64,000 nt of DNA from Trileptium ribeirensis (GCA_030248225.1 JASANE010026521.1:1-64000), one strand, 5' to 3'; numbered from the stretch's first letter, positions 16,904 through 29,985 are shown. Notes: generated by a model from the letters alone, not told the origin. Numbers and translations are program-made.

Positions 16904-17121
16904 GGCGATGATTATAATGCAGTATGATGCGACTGACGTATCAGCAGAGGACAGTGACTGAGCTGTGGACCTAAGAAAGGTCTCACTTAAATAGAACTAA
17001 ATTACGGTTATGCAAATTAGCTACATGCGACCTGTTTCTGAAACTAGAAACCAGTCTCCGTAAGTTTATTCAAAATATATTTCTTCTTGAACAAATAACA
17101 AACCAGTTCTGAGCTGCAACA
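16816..17121 (-). repeat. Element C 5' LTR
   Basis: 306 bp, pairs with 10993-11298. On the element strand it runs TGTTGCAGCTC to CTTACA, with ATTTGCAT (octamer-like), a CRE-like TGATACGTCA and AATAAA. The start codon of the leader ORF (16903) is inside it. Confidence 0.95.
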
Positions 17122-18344
17122 CTTTTTTTTGTTTGCTCTTTGTTGTCACGGGCTCAAGCAAACAAAAACACCATGACACAACACATATAGATACATATAA
17201 CGTACATTATACAAAATAGCACATCCACTGACACAAAACCCCAAAACAAAAGCCCATACCCAGGAAACCAGACTCCAGCACTAGCTCCCCCACCCCTACA
17301 CCGCCCACACCTACTACGCCCATACAGAACATACCCCCTAACTTTCTAAAGCGTAAGCACATATATCACTCAAATCAACCGCACCCACCCCTACCGCGCA
17401 ACCAAACACCCAAACCACCCTACCCACGCCACCCACGCACACAAATCAACAACCCAACCCCCACCCCCCACCCCCCCAACCCCATGTGTTTTTATAAATT
17501 TTTTCAAGAGTAGCTAGCGGTGTTGCTACTTTTCGACGATGTCAAGTACACCTTGTCTTCTTTGTATTTTTTGACGGTGTCGTCAACATTCATATACTCT
17601 TGATACACATACCAAGATTTTTTAACAAATTACACCACATAGGTGACTAATACACCGCGTTAGCTACCGAAGGCTTTATTGCTAATTAGTGCTAACTTTA
17701 AGTTCAGGTCTGGCCGGGAATATTTGATGCATGTGGTCCGTGCCCGTTAGCAAGGTACCGTGATTAAAACTTTGATTTTTGTGATTGCGAAAATGCATTC
17801 GTGTAATATGCATTGTTACGTAAGTTAATGTATTTTAGCAAATGAATACTGTTATGCAGAATCTAGAGGTTGCGCCAATTCTGTGTTCCGCCATGTAGTT
17901 ATATTATGGGTAAGCTGAATTTCAGGTCAACCAGGACATAACCATGACGTAATTCGTACTGCCTTGGTCAAGCTATAAATTCGTGGCGTATTGATCGCTT
18001 TTGGCACCTCAGTCACTGCAGAATTAGACAGAAACATTCTACCAGTGCTTTCGTATGATATGGGCCATATGCATTTAAAGAGACACACATTATTTACCTG
18101 TCAATATGTATCTTTTTAGAATTTACTGGCGTATTTCTTAGCCTCAGACCCATTTATACCATACATGCTTAATAGGAAAGGGGGTGGGGGTTACAACTCC
18201 TGAAGCGTCGGTCCCCCCTTCGCTGGACCTCGAAACTTGATCATGTATGATCTATACATATATAAAATATATGTCATCTGCCGATCTTCGCGATAAGTCA
18301 GAGTGAGTGTTGTCCGTATATTGAGAGCGATGTTTATCCGGCTA
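17122..18344. other. Intergenic; A+C-rich stretch at 17225-17490
   Basis: 17225-17490 is almost free of G and T on the plus strand, with runs such as CCCACCCCCC, flanked by ordinary AT-rich DNA. No gene, LTR or domain is recognised across this region. Confidence 0.5.
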
Positions 18345-21180
18345 TGAACTGAAGTGCATCATAGAACGGGCTAAGACAACCCGTGTATACGAATTAGGAA
18401 GTCACCGCACCGCTATGAACTGAAGTGAATCATAGAAACGGGTAAGACCTCGTTGACACAATAATTAGGAATTCGCCGCAACGCTATGAACTGAAGTGAA
18501 TCATAGAAACGGCTAATACCTTGTTGATACGAATTAGGAATTTACCTTTCCACTATGAAATTAAGTGAATCATAGAGCCGGATAAGACCCCGTGGATACG
18601 AATGAGTAATTTGACGCACTGATATGAATCGCAGTGAATCGTAGAACCAGGTAAGACCCCCGTGGATACGAATTAGGAATTCGACGCACTACTATGAACT
18701 GAGGTGAATCATAGAACCGGGTAAGACTCCCGTGGATAAGAATTAGGAATTTGACGCACCGATATGAATCGAAGTGTATCGTAGAAACGGGTAAGACCCT
18801 CGTGGATAAGAATTAGGAATTTGACTCACCGATATGAGCTGAAGTGAAGCATAGAACCAGCTAAGACAACCCTTGGATACGAATTAGGAATTTGACGCAC
18901 CGCTATGAACTGAAGTGAATCATAGAACCGGGTGAGATCAAGTGTATACGAATTAGGAATTGGACGCACTGCTATGAACTGAAGTGAATCATAGAACCGG
19001 GTAAGACCCCCGCGGATAAGAATTTGAAATTTGACGCACCGATATGAATCGAAGTGAATCGTAGAACAGGGTAAGACCCCCGTGGATAAGAATTAGGAAT
19101 TCGACGCACTTCTATGAACTGAAGTGAATCATAAAAACGGGTCAGATCCCGTGTATACGAATTAGGAATTCGACGCACTGCTATGGACTGAAGTGAATCA
19201 TAGAAACGACTAAGATCTCGTTGATATGAATTAGGAATTTAACTTTCCACTATGAAATTAAGTGAATCATAGAGCCGGATAAGACCCCGTGGATACGAAT
19301 GAGGAATTCGACGCACTACTATGAACTGAGGTGAATCATAGAACCGGGTAAGACCCCCGTGGATACGAATTCGGAATTCGACGCACTACTATGAACTGAA
19401 GTGAATGATAGAACCGGGTATGACCCCGTGGACAAGAAATAAGAATTTGACGCACCGAGATGAATCGAAGTGAATCAAAGAACCTGGTAAGCCCCCCGTG
19501 GATCAAAATTAGGAATTTGACGCACCGCTATGAACTGAAGTGAATCATAGAACCTGGTAAGACCCCGTGGATAAAAATTAGGAATTTGACGCGCCGCTAT
19601 GACCTGAAGTGAATCATAGAACCGGGTAAGACCCCGTGGATAAGAATTTGGAATTCGACGCACTGCTATGAACTGAAGTGAATCATAGAACCGGGTAAGA
19701 CCCCCGTGGATAAGAATTAGGAATTCGCCGCAACGCTATGAACTGAAATGAATCATAGAAACGGCTAAGATCTCGTTGATATGAATTAGGAATTTAACTT
19801 TCCACTATGAAATTAAGTGAATCATAGAGCCGGATAAGACCCGTGGATACGAATGAGGAATTCGACGCACTACTATGAACTGAGGTGAATCATAGAACCA
19901 CGTAAGGCCCCCGTGGATACGAATTAGGAATTCGACGCACTACTATGAACTGAAGTGAATCATAGAACCGGGTATGACCCCGTGGACAAGAAATAGGAAT
20001 TTGACGCACCGAGATGGATCGAAGTGAATCAAAGAACCTGGTAAGACCCCCGTGGATAAAAATTAGGAATTTGACGCACCGCTATGACCTGAAGTTAATC
20101 ATAGAACCGGCTAAAACCCCGTGGATAAGAATTTGGAATTCGACGCACTGTTATGAACTGAAGTGAATCATAGAACCGGGTAAGACCCCCGTGGATACGA
20201 ATTAGGAATTCGACGCACTACTATGAACTGAAGTGAATCATAGAACCGGGTATGACCCCGTGGACAAGAAATAGGAATTTGACGCACCGAGATGAATCGA
20301 AGTGAATCAAAGAACCTGGTAAGACCCCCGTGCATAAAAATTAGGAATTTGACGCACCGCTATGACCTGATGTGAATCATAAAACCGGATAAGACCCCGT
20401 GGATAAGAATTTGGAATTCGACGCACTGCTATGAACTGAAGTGAATCATAGAGCCGAGTAAGACCCCCGTGGATAATAATTAGGAATTCGACGCACTACT
20501 ATGAACTGAAGTGAATCATAGAACCGGGTATGACCCCGTGGACAAGAAATAGGAATTTGACACACCGAGATGAATCGAAGTGAATCAAAGAACCTGGTAA
20601 GACCCCCGTGCATAAAAATTAGGAATTTGACGCACCGCTATGACCTGATGTGAATCATAAAACCGGATAAGACCCCGTGGATAAGAATTTGGAATTCGAC
20701 GCACTGCTATGAACTGAAGTGAATCATAGAGCCGAGTAAGACCCCCGTGGATAATAATTAGGAATTCGACGCACTACTATGAACTGAAGTGAATCATAGA
20801 ACCGGGTATGACCCCGTGGACAAGAAATAGGAATTTGACGCACCGAGATGAATCGAAGTGAATCAAAGAACCTGGTAAGACCCCCGTGGATAAAAATTAG
20901 GAATTTGACGCACCGCTATGACCTGAAGTGAATCATAGAACCGGGTAAGACCCCGTGGATAAGAATTTGGAATTCGACGCACTGCTATGAACTGAAGTGA
21001 ATCATAGAACCGGGTAAGACCCCCGTGGATAAAAATTAGGAATTTGACGCACCGCTATGACCTGAAGTGAATCATAAAACCGGGCAAGACCCCGTGAATA
21101 AGAATTTGGAATTCGAAGCACTGCTATGAACTGAAGTGAATCATAGAGCCGAGTAAGACCCCCGTGGATAGGAGGAATTG
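18345..21180. repeat. 70-bp satellite array with 278-bp higher-order repeat
   Basis: About 40 monomers of 69-71 bp with the phrases CTATGAACTGAAGTGAATCA, CCCCGTGGATA and GGAATTCGACGCAC. In the right part, a distinctive variant (CGGGTATGACC) recurs at 19969, 20247, 20525 and 20803, exactly 278 bp apart, which shows a four-monomer higher-order unit. The left part is more irregular. Apparent ORFs are repeats only. Confidence 0.93.
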
Positions 21181-22893
21181 AACGCTGATTGCATAGCTGC
21201 TTGTCCAAAAGACGTGCGGTATGTATGAATCATTTTTGGCGCATTGAATTCTTATTATTTATTTGATAAATCATGCGATCGGTAGATTTTTCCGTTCAGT
21301 GAAGAATATTTGATTATTGTTCGACTTCGTGGCCATATTTGTGTAAAAAATATACCAATTCTATTTTCGTATTCGCTTTATCAACTGTTGGGTGTATACC
21401 TATTATATCTGTTGGATGTATGTTGGCTGTAGGCATCATACTATATTAATTAAACTTTTATTAGCCGATTAAGCCTCGCTTGCTAAGATCTTCCCATTTG
21501 ACCAAAATAAGTATCTTAGGAAATTTCTTTAAAATTTAACTACATGTATTGGTATTTATACATTTTATATATGTATCATTTTATATATATCTTTATATAT
21601 ATATTTATCTTTATATCAACCTTTTCAGAGAGGTATCTCATTATATTATATATAACATAATGATATTATCTATAATATAATTATTAAAGATAATATAATT
21701 AAATATAATAAATATTATTTATTTAAATTATTTACTTAATATATTAATATTATATACTAATAAATTAATATAAATTATTTACTTTATATTAAATATAATT
21801 CATATATATATATGAATGATGAACATACTATTGATAGGTTTATCGTCACAGTTTAAAATGAAGTCGAACAACTTTGGCTTATACCAAATTTTGCAAGTAA
21901 GTAAATCTTTTGACCCACCGCAACTGTGCGTGTCAGTACCCACAGCAATAAACGGAAACCATTGAGAGTTCTATTTATACACAAATATTTTATATTCTTT
22001 TCCATATGTATTATATATGTAACTGATACAGATATACTTAATCAAATCTTTTATATATCAAAGTTCTAAACTGTCAATGGGGCATGGATTGTTAACCCCT
22101 AATTGTCAGGCGTCCATCCGCCATATTTATCGCCCGCATCCGTATGAGCCCCGTACTTTGTTTCTCTACCCAGGGACGAAGACGCGAGGGTAGTATTTCA
22201 GCAATTATTGGCAAAATTACAGAAATTTCAAGGCATATTGGGGAAAATTATCAGGAAAAATTGGAGTTCCCGGAAAAAATTTCTGATTATCCCGCTGGCC
22301 TACCACCCCCCTCCCCGCGAGAAAATGCGCTCAGTATGGGAAGAACTCATTTTAAGTAATCAATAATTTGAATTTTGAAATTATAATGTCGGCTTTCGGT
22401 AAATTATGTGATTTATTTGTGTTGTATTTCAGTATTTTTATATGAATGTACGTGATTTTATATCAATGTGTTATAGTTATACAATTGATTTGTTTACTTT
22501 GGTATATTTTTTGATTTTTTCCATATATATATTATTTTATATGAAAATTTAGTAAACTCTTAACTTTATGAAGAAAATATCTGTTTTGAAAATATATTCC
22601 TAATTAATACAATGATTTATGTATAAAAGTCAGTCAAATTTTACAACAATAATATAATAATTATAGCAATAAAAAGTTGATCTAAATGGCAAGAACGGGA
22701 CGAATAACTATTAATTTTCGGCCATTTTAAACGCAAAATTATGATTTTTGTCCGAATTGATGACATTATTTAATTATATCAGCCGCTTTTTTCGGTTAAA
22801 AAAGCAAGGTATTACTAGATAGAAAAATTTGGAAAAAACTATCAAAAAGACGTCGAAAAAAGTAGATGTTTTCAACATATGCAAAACAATAAT
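21181..22893. other. AT-rich intergenic sequence
   Basis: 21540-21830 is a low-complexity TA/TTA stretch with many short palindromes. The rest is single-copy-looking AT-rich DNA; a 71-codon plus ORF at 22144-22359 has no recognised features. Confidence 0.5.
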
Positions 22894-23070
22894 AGTATCA
22901 CGTCAAGTTTTCCCATGTAACAGAAGAGGCATATAATCGGCGTGAGGACAAAAACGTAAAGTATACTTGTAGGCCCAGACTAAGGCTTAGGCTTAATCTT
23001 TGGTTTTGGACAGAAAAAGGAAAAAGCATTACGTGATTATTCGAGGGGGAAAACTTGACATGATCCCAAT
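22894..23070. mobile_element. MITE, family B copy 1
   Basis: Ends in inverted repeats: CACGTCAAGTTTTCCC on the left, GGGAAAACTTGACATGAT on the right. It shares the inner phrase GCCCAGACTAAGGCTTAGG with the copy at 44115-44308. No coding capacity. Confidence 0.55.
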
Positions 23071-23128
23071 ACGTGTACGGAGCTGCGTTATGACACAAAA
23101 GTAAAATTTTGTGCATATATAACAGTGT

Positions 23129-23270
23129 TGTATCCGATGAGCGTAGGTAAGCACAAGGACTCGAGAGCAACGTAAAGACATTTATTTGAAAGCAAGTGGA
23201 CGGAAATGCACAATCTGTACTATCAGTACTCACGGTACACTGACTACACTGATTACTACTGTTCACTCGG
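23129..23270 (-). repeat. Element D 3' LTR, truncated
   Basis: Matches the first part of 27022-27346 (TAAGCACAAGGACTCGAGAGCAA and onward), then similarity ends abruptly near 23270, where integrase-derived sequence begins. Confidence 0.75.
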
Positions 23271-23274
23271 GGAG

Positions 23275-25990
23275 TATCCGTGAGAAATCAGAGTCCGCCG
23301 GTATTGCATCAGAAACTCCTGAAGGGCTTTCTTCGGGGAAAGCTGTGATTTTCTCAGGGCCTGCCTGAAGGTTTGCATAAGGCGTTTTCCTGGTCCGTTA
23401 GTCGCAAGATGATAAGGGGCACCTGTAAGATGGACTATTGCCTTGTCTTCACACCAGGACTAGAATTCTTAATATAGGGACGTTGCAGCATTATCGGTCA
23501 CCAGAGTATGTGGATATTCGAGGTGGGAGAAGTTTTCTTCCAATAAGTCGAGGGTAGCTTTGGCGGTGATACCGCTCGTTGCGTGTATGCATGGGTACTT
23601 AGTGTAAGCATCGACAATTACCAACCAACTGGAACCCATGAAGTTGATTGCATGATTCAGATGATGACACTCCAGGGTTTCGGGCATCATCCACTGGTGT
23701 ATGGTAGTAGGTTTAGAAGGTTTGTTCTGGTGTTCTCCACAAGGCACACAATGGTGACACGTGGATTCGATATTAACATCGGCATTAGGCCAGTAGACAG
23801 CAGTTCGATTATGGTTCTTCATACGCTTAATACCAAAGTGCCTAGATGTGTCATATCCAAAACGTGTTTTCCGAAGGTGGCTGGTATCACAATGCGGTCT
23901 CCATTGGTGAGGCATCCATTGCATAGGCCAAGCTGATCTTTGATCTGCCGAAACCGTTACATCTCTGTACCTTCATCACTCTTCTGTGGTGGCCAGCCTT
24001 CGGGAGTAAATCGCACGACGGTAGCAATGATTGGATTTTTGACGAATTTCCGTGCGAGCGATTGTTGGTCGGCCGGAATCACTTTGTTGCTGACGTTTTC
24101 AATCGCGCAGACCATCTCAGCATCTTCGTTACTTTCTTCCGCAATGAACTTAGCATCCGCGCAATAACGTAGTCGACTCAGGGCATCTGTGTTTTCATTG
24201 TCTGAGGTTTTCCGGTATTCGATGGAGTAGTTGAATTGACTGAGAAGCAAGGCCCATCTTGCTAATTTGTTTGTTGCCAATGCCAGTGTCTCCTTTCCTG
24301 GTCCAAACGTTGCGATCAGTGGCTTTTGGTCCGTAACCAGTGTGAACGATCGTCCGTAGATGAACTAGTAGAACTTCTTCAGACCGAAAACGATAGCCAG
24401 GCTTAATTCTGCATTTCGCTGGCGTTGTGAAAGGATGTTGGATGCATTGGCAATCGGGCGTTCGCTTCCATCGGCGAAACAGTGAAACAGTACAGCTCCA
24501 TCTCCAACATTTGATGAATCGCAGAATAGTCCCAATGGCAGCGTTTCATCGAAGTGAACCAGGATGTCGTTGGTCGACAAGACTTCCTTAAATTTTTGGA
24601 AGGCGTGTTTCTTTGGTTCATTCCAGACCCATGTAGCATTCTTCCTGGCCAGCGAGTAGATCGGTTCCGTAATCGTTGCGAAGCCAGGCGGCAGGAACTT
24701 TGCATAGAACTGGACAGATCCAAGGAACGCTTGGAGAGTTGAGGCATCTTTCGGTTCCGGCATTTTCAAGACATCGTTGACGATTTGTCCTTTGGCAATT
24801 CCTTCGCTTGAAAGAATGTATCCCAGGTATTCGATCCAGGTTTGAGTAGAACGACAGTTTTTTTGTCACCATCGTAGGCCATTTTCGTCGTGGCGTTGCA
24901 GAAGGCGGTGGAGGTTTTCTCTGTGCTCTTGGGCAGTCTTCCCTCCAACCAGAATGTCCCCCAGGCAGATGACCACGCCAGGGAGATTTTGAGTAAATTG
25001 ACCCATTTTGATGGAAGTAGCCAGGTGCAGACTTGATACCAAACGGAAAGCAATTCCGAAGCAGCACTCCAACATGAGTGCTCAGAGTCAGAAATCGTCG
25101 ACATTTGGGGCCAAACTTGATCTGATTGTAGGCGCCAACCAAATCAACCTTTGTAAAGCAATATCCACCTCCGAGCTTTCGCATGAGCTCCTCCGGAAGG
25201 GTAACGGGTGACAGCGCGGTTGAAGATGCGGGTTAACCGTATTTTGGCCTTCTTTGTCGAGGCAATACAGTTTTCTAGCCAGATACTATGGGAGTGCCAT
25301 AATCGTTGAATTGAGTTGGTTTCCATACTGCTTTAGCGATGCCATCCTTTAGTGCTTCGGTCAGGTCTTGCTGCAGCGCAATGGCACTGGTCGAGCTTTG
25401 AGGAATATTGGCTCGGAGTTTGCCTTGAATTTCACCTCCAGTTTCACGTCTTTCAGACATTCAAGTTCAGCTTTCCAGAGATCAGGGTAATGATCGCAAA
25501 ATTTTTGGCATTCCTGACGAAGTATAGGATCTTCCTTGAGGTGGGTGAAAACATCGTGGCAGGATTCGGCAAGGTATCGATCGGCAGAATTTCCCAGCTG
25601 TTGAATGGCGCATCGGCCCAGGAGATTGAGGTTAGGTACATCGGCGACGATGAATTCGACCTGTTGGGATTCAAAGGAACCAGGAGCCGAAACTGCTGCT
25701 ATGAACGTACAAAGTACGGGTATGTTATGCTTGCTTGCTGAAATGAACCGCGTAGGCAGCTTGTTCAGGGTTATAGATCCCACATACTCCCATTGTAGCT
25801 TGGTCATGAAGTTACCCGAGGATGCAGTATCCAATTCCATGATGCAGGCTTTTCCACAGATTTCAAGATGTACTTCTATCTTCGACACCAAGTCTGAAGA
25901 TGATCCAACCGTGCGAACAGGTACGACCTTGTTCACCGATTTCTTCTTATTTGAGGTTTGTTCCCGAAGTCTCTTATGACAGACGGCTTC
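23275..25990 (-). pseudogene. pol: Element D pol remnants
   Basis: In order: protease with LDTASSGNF near 25830, RT (VKLEVKFKANSEPIFLKARPVP, then FTKVDLVGAYNQI; the catalytic box reads CLGD instead of YxDD near 24960), thumb/connection (TLQAFLGSVQFYAKFLPP), RNase H (LFCDSSNVGDGAVLFH, then SDNENTDALSRL), integrase zinc region (GIKRMKN, CHHCVPCGEHQ) and core (IVDAYTKYP, LVTDNA), ending in the GAPYHLATNGPGKR region. The last integrase segment and C-terminal domain are missing. At least six frame breaks. Confidence 0.85.
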
Positions 25991-25999
25991 CAGCTGTCC

Positions 26000-26830
26000 C
26001 TTGATGTCGCAGTAGTTGCAGGAAGTATCGCTGAACCGTCATTCGTTAGCCATGTGGTTCTTTTTTCCACAGCGATAGCAGTTCTGCTTTGGAGCTGGCA
26101 CGTCGTCGTTCGTCTTCTTATTGGTCGCATTGGGCGGAAAGACCTGCTTTATCATTTTATTATCCGGGTTAAGATGCATCCCATCCACTGTTTCATGGCT
26201 ACTCTGGCAGCCTCTTCCGCTTCAAAGGCGATCGAAATGGCTTTGGCGAAAACCAGTTCGTCGTCTTTGATCTTGAAGAGAGCCTTCACCACTGCTTCGA
26301 TGTTGACGGAGTAGATAAATCGAGCACGAAGTGCTTCGTATTGTGGGTCTTTGATGCATGGAAAATCGCACGTCGCAGCGTCATGGCGGATACGGGCGGC
26401 GAATTCTTGGATGGTTTCACCTGGCTTGGATTTAATGTCGCTCCAGAACTTGAATCGTTGCAGGGCTGTGAAGCACTTGGGATCAAATTGGTCCTTCATG
26501 AAATCGACGATTTCGACCATAGTGAGATCGTTGATGTCTTTCGGCGGAGACTGTTGACTGACCAGGTTAGCCAACAGTTTGTAAGTGGTGGCGGATTGAC
26601 TGGTCAGGAAAACTTGAGGCTTCTTGACGTCTGGAACAGAGTTGGCTCCAGCAAAGGCGCAGAACCGGCTGTAGTAGTCGGTACGCAGCTTATAAATTGA
26701 ATCGAATAGACGGAACGTAGGAATTGCAGAGGCGGGGGTGACGTTGGTGTTCAGGCTTGCTCCAGTGGGAGTAGCCTTTAGCAGATGCATAAACCGGTCT
26801 GCCATCCGTTGTTGCTGTTGTTCCATCCGT
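26000..26830 (-). pseudogene. gag: Element D gag
   Basis: A 224-codon stretch (26152-26826) begins with a Gln-rich segment and contains FRLFDSIYKLRTDYYSRF and DQFDPKCFTALQRFKFWSDI, typical capsid-type helices of Ty3/gypsy gag with long-branch similarity to invertebrate K02A2.6-type elements. Two knuckles follow in another frame: CYRCGKKNHMANE, whose fourth ligand codon has become TGA, then CNYCDIKGQLEAVCH. No 2A is visible. Confidence 0.75.
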
Positions 26831-27021
26831 TATTGATCTTCCTTTTGCTGACGATCCATTGCGGCTATCTGCTGCTGTTGCATCCATGGTTATGGACTCA
26901 TCAGCTTGACCGATTCGCTGAAATCCGCCGTGGTTGACGATGATCCTTTTCAAACCGGAGACCTTCGGGGTCTTGTCGAGTCTTGACGAGGATCCTGCTC
27001 AGTGCTCCACTTGATCCTTGT

Positions 27022-27346
27022 TGTACCCGAGGGTTGGAGCGTAAATAAGCACAAGGACTCGAGAGCAAATTAAGGACATTTATTTGAAAACAAGCAGAAA
27101 ACAAAACAAATAGACGGAAATGCACAATTTGCACAGTCAGTACTCTCGGCCACTGACAACACTGATTACCGCTGCTGCCCAGCAGTATATATACTCGAAC
27201 ATATATAGCTACAACATTCGAGAAACACAGAAACATATTGGAAATTCTAGAATGTTCTTCAGTCAATGTTGTAAACAAGGTCAGTGTAGGAGATTTCGAG
27301 AACAATGTTTTCGTAGAATAATCTGGAAACATCTTCGTCATAACAC
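27022..27346 (-). repeat. Element D 5' LTR
   Basis: Starts TGTACCCGAGG and ends around CATAACACA. The first 140 bases match 23129-23270. Confidence 0.65.
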
Positions 27347-27880
27347 AGTGTAACCAGATTTTTTGACTTGAAAATTTTGGAAATAATTTTTGAAGTAAAT
27401 ATTGTACACTACTAAAACATTCGACTGCTACTGCTATTTGGGTTTAGGCAAGCTTACTGCACATTTGTTTAATTCTATTTTGCTATATTTCAGTTATATA
27501 TTCATGTTCGTTCTTAGATTTAGAACATTTGTATAGTGGCTTAATTGTATGCCCCCATAACTTTTGTACCGTTCGCTTTTATTCAGACTCAACAGTACGA
27601 ATTACTGAATAATCTGGCTCATGAATTAAGACAAAATTTGTTTTTTTTTAATTTGTATACTTTGTTTTCTTTTGACCATTATAGCGAAAAAACACAATGC
27701 TTCGTTTTAGACTAACAAATCATTCAACCTTCAATTTTAGAAAAAGGCAATTTTATAATTCGTGACTGGTTTAGCTATTTGACACCAAAAAGTACGCCGT
27801 AATGATTTCCCACAAAATTCTATAATTTTTATTTTAAAATTCGTTCAATCTACTTAGTAGTGCAAAAGTGTCATCCGATT
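27347..27880. other. Intergenic, AT-rich
   Basis: No gene or repeat recognised. Confidence 0.4.
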
Positions 27881-28077
27881 GGTGACCCAAGTTAACCATG
27901 AGGAGCATTATGTTATAACGTTAGAAAAAAAGAACAGCTTAGAACGCCAGCCCCCGACTTAGGCTTAGTGTATGTCTCATATAAGGACCTTAGGCTAAGC
28001 CTAAGGCTTCGGCTTAGTACATCGAGAACGGCATGGCTTGCATTTTATTTCCGCCCCTCAGGGTTACTTGGGCCCGA
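27881..28077. mobile_element. MITE, family A copy 1
   Basis: Inverted ends (GACCCAAGTTAACCATGAGG and CCTCAGGGTTACTTGGGCCC) enclose GAAAAAAAGAACAGCTTAGA, CTTAGGCTTAG and TCGAGAACGGCATGGC. The same interior is found at 48340-48532 and 50145-50325. Confidence 0.65.
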
Positions 28078-29019
28078 TTTGTCTAAACGATAAAATTATT
28101 ATTTGAAATTGGTTTCACCATTACGCCTTAATATGTCCGCTGTAACGATTTGAGTCAAAATATTAATATTTGCAACATTTGCTCGCCCAGACAAACAAAA
28201 CAATACTAAAACGAGCGACATCAAGCAACCGCCTCAGAAGTTACAGTGTCAGCGGAATTAAGAGTTTAGTAAAAGATTTTAAAATCAGAACTGTAAAAAT
28301 CGAACATCGTGACCAAATCACAAAATCATTGATAGATGCACACACGGCAAAATATTACGGTTTTATGAGTATATATAGGATTGTGAGTTATTTAACTTTA
28401 TGAATAATTTAAATAGATATATTAACAAGAAATTGTACGAAGGAAATTTGAAACATATAAGAACCAACAAATACATGCAATGCATGCGAACAGCTAAATT
28501 GTAGAACGAAATCATACCGTTAAAAAGATCAAAAATATCATACCGAAACGTTAACTTAAACAGAAAGAACAAATTTAATAACATTTCTCATCAAAATATT
28601 GTATTAGGACTGAATTTTTGAGTTTGCTATATTATATAAAGAAACTATCGAATTTATATTGTACAGCTCTAAAGCGTTTAATACTCATAGATATATCATG
28701 GCAAGCATTAATTTACTGGATGAAATTGACAACTAAATACTACAAACTAAATACTAAATAATACAAACTATAAAGTTGTATTGGTTTCGTATACACAGTC
28801 ACGTTCAGAAATAAAAGCAAATTTTTCGCGAATCGTTCACGAAAAATTTCCGAATAGCAATTGAACTGCTGTTATCAGAATCTCCGCTTCAATTTTACGC
28901 CAACCTGGATTTGCTTTGACCTATAAACATATTCTGTGTTATCACCATATGTTTGTGGTTGTAGTGCTACAATAAAAATATTATTCTTCTATCTAGAAAT
29001 TTGAGCAATGTGTTCGACG
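28078..29019. other. Intergenic, AT-rich
   Basis: At 28798-28850 the phrase CAGTCACGTTCAGAAATAAAA matches the ends of the Tc1-like MITE at 59979-60173; a right end is not clear. Otherwise nothing recognised. Confidence 0.4.
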
Positions 29020-29985
29020 TTCGTGCAATCAGTAACCGGTCAGGAATTGTTTATCGTTAATAACGATGTGACAACGCGGAAGGGCTCGTTGCTGTTGCCA
29101 GCTAACGGTCAAGTATCCAGACGTAGCAAATCCACATGTAGCCAGTTTCTACTGGGACGTCGAACAAAGTTGGAATCATTTGAAAGCGTGCTTGCTGATA
29201 CAGGTTCAGTTCCCTGAATGAACGGTTTATTGTCATGTAAAACAATCGCCACATAGAAGAACTAGCTTGCTGTTGCTGGTTAATGTTACTGTTAACGTGT
29301 TTGCGGTCTACGTTCCGAGAAAACTTGTCTGTGGTCAGGTCTAACAAAGGCAGAATCGCCAAATCGGAAGGCCTGCTTGCTAATATAGGCAATGGTCCAG
29401 TTTCATGAAGCAACTGTCTACTGTCATGTCAAACAAAACATGAATCGCCATGTAGAATAACCAGCTGGTTGTCGCTGGTTAAAAATCAGGATTCCGGGCA
29501 GAACCATTCAATAATTGTTAGGTCAAACAAAGGTAGAATCGCCAAATCGGAAAGCCTGCTTGCTAATATATGCAATGGTCCAGTTTCATGAAGCAACCGT
29601 CTACTGTCATGTCAAACAAAACATGAATCGCCATGCAGAATAACCAGCTGGTTGTTGCAGGTTAAAAATCAGGATTCCGGGCAGAACCATTCAATAATTG
29701 TTAGGTCAAATAAAGGTCGAATCGCCAAATCGGAAAGCCTGCTTGCTAATATAGGCAATGGTCCAGTTTCATGAAGCAACCGTCTACTGTCATGTCAAAC
29801 AAAACATGAATCGCCATGTAGAATAACCAGCTTGTTGTTGCTGGTTAAAAAGCAGGATTGCGGGCGGAACCATTCAATAATTGTTAGGTCAAACAAAGGT
29901 CGAATCGCCAAATCGGAAGGCCTGCTTGCTGTCGCCAGCTAATGCTCAGGTTTCCGATGGGCGATCGCCCTGATGTCAATGACCA
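29020..29985. repeat. 183-bp tandem repeat, 4-5 copies
   Basis: The anchor AATCGCCAAATCGGAA occurs at 29354, 29537, 29720 and 29903, exactly 183 bp apart. The first and last copies are diverged or partial. Units also share CAACCGTCTACTGTCATG and TGAATCGCCATG. 183 is a multiple of three, but stops interrupt all frames. Confidence 0.9.

Larger units (their letters stand above)
10993..17121 (-). mobile_element. Complete Ty3/gypsy retroelement C with PWWP-tailed integrase
   Basis: Two 306-bp LTRs (10993-11298 and 16816-17121) flank, on the minus strand, a primer site, a long leader ORF that starts inside the 5' LTR, a 2A-Gag ORF, gag, a slippery site and a full-length pol with a C-terminal PWWP domain. 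By eye the LTRs differ at about seven positions, roughly 2%, so insertion is fairly recent. No target-site duplication is apparent (outer flanks GCTGT and CTTTT). Pol is open, but one in-frame stop in the leader and one frame offset between 2A and gag remain to be explained. Confidence 0.92.
23129..27346 (-). mobile_element. Decayed Ty3/gypsy-type element D
   Basis: Minus orientation: LTR (27022-27346), gag, zinc knuckles, protease, RT, RNase H, integrase, then a deletion directly into a partial LTR (23129-23270). Its sequence type (integrase LEENFSHLEYPHTLVTDNA, gag without a 2A) differs from elements A-C. Many frameshifts and stops are present. Confidence 0.85.

Noticed and set aside
19000..21210. 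Repetitive 60-70 codon minus ORFs
   Set aside because: By-product of the 70-bp satellite.
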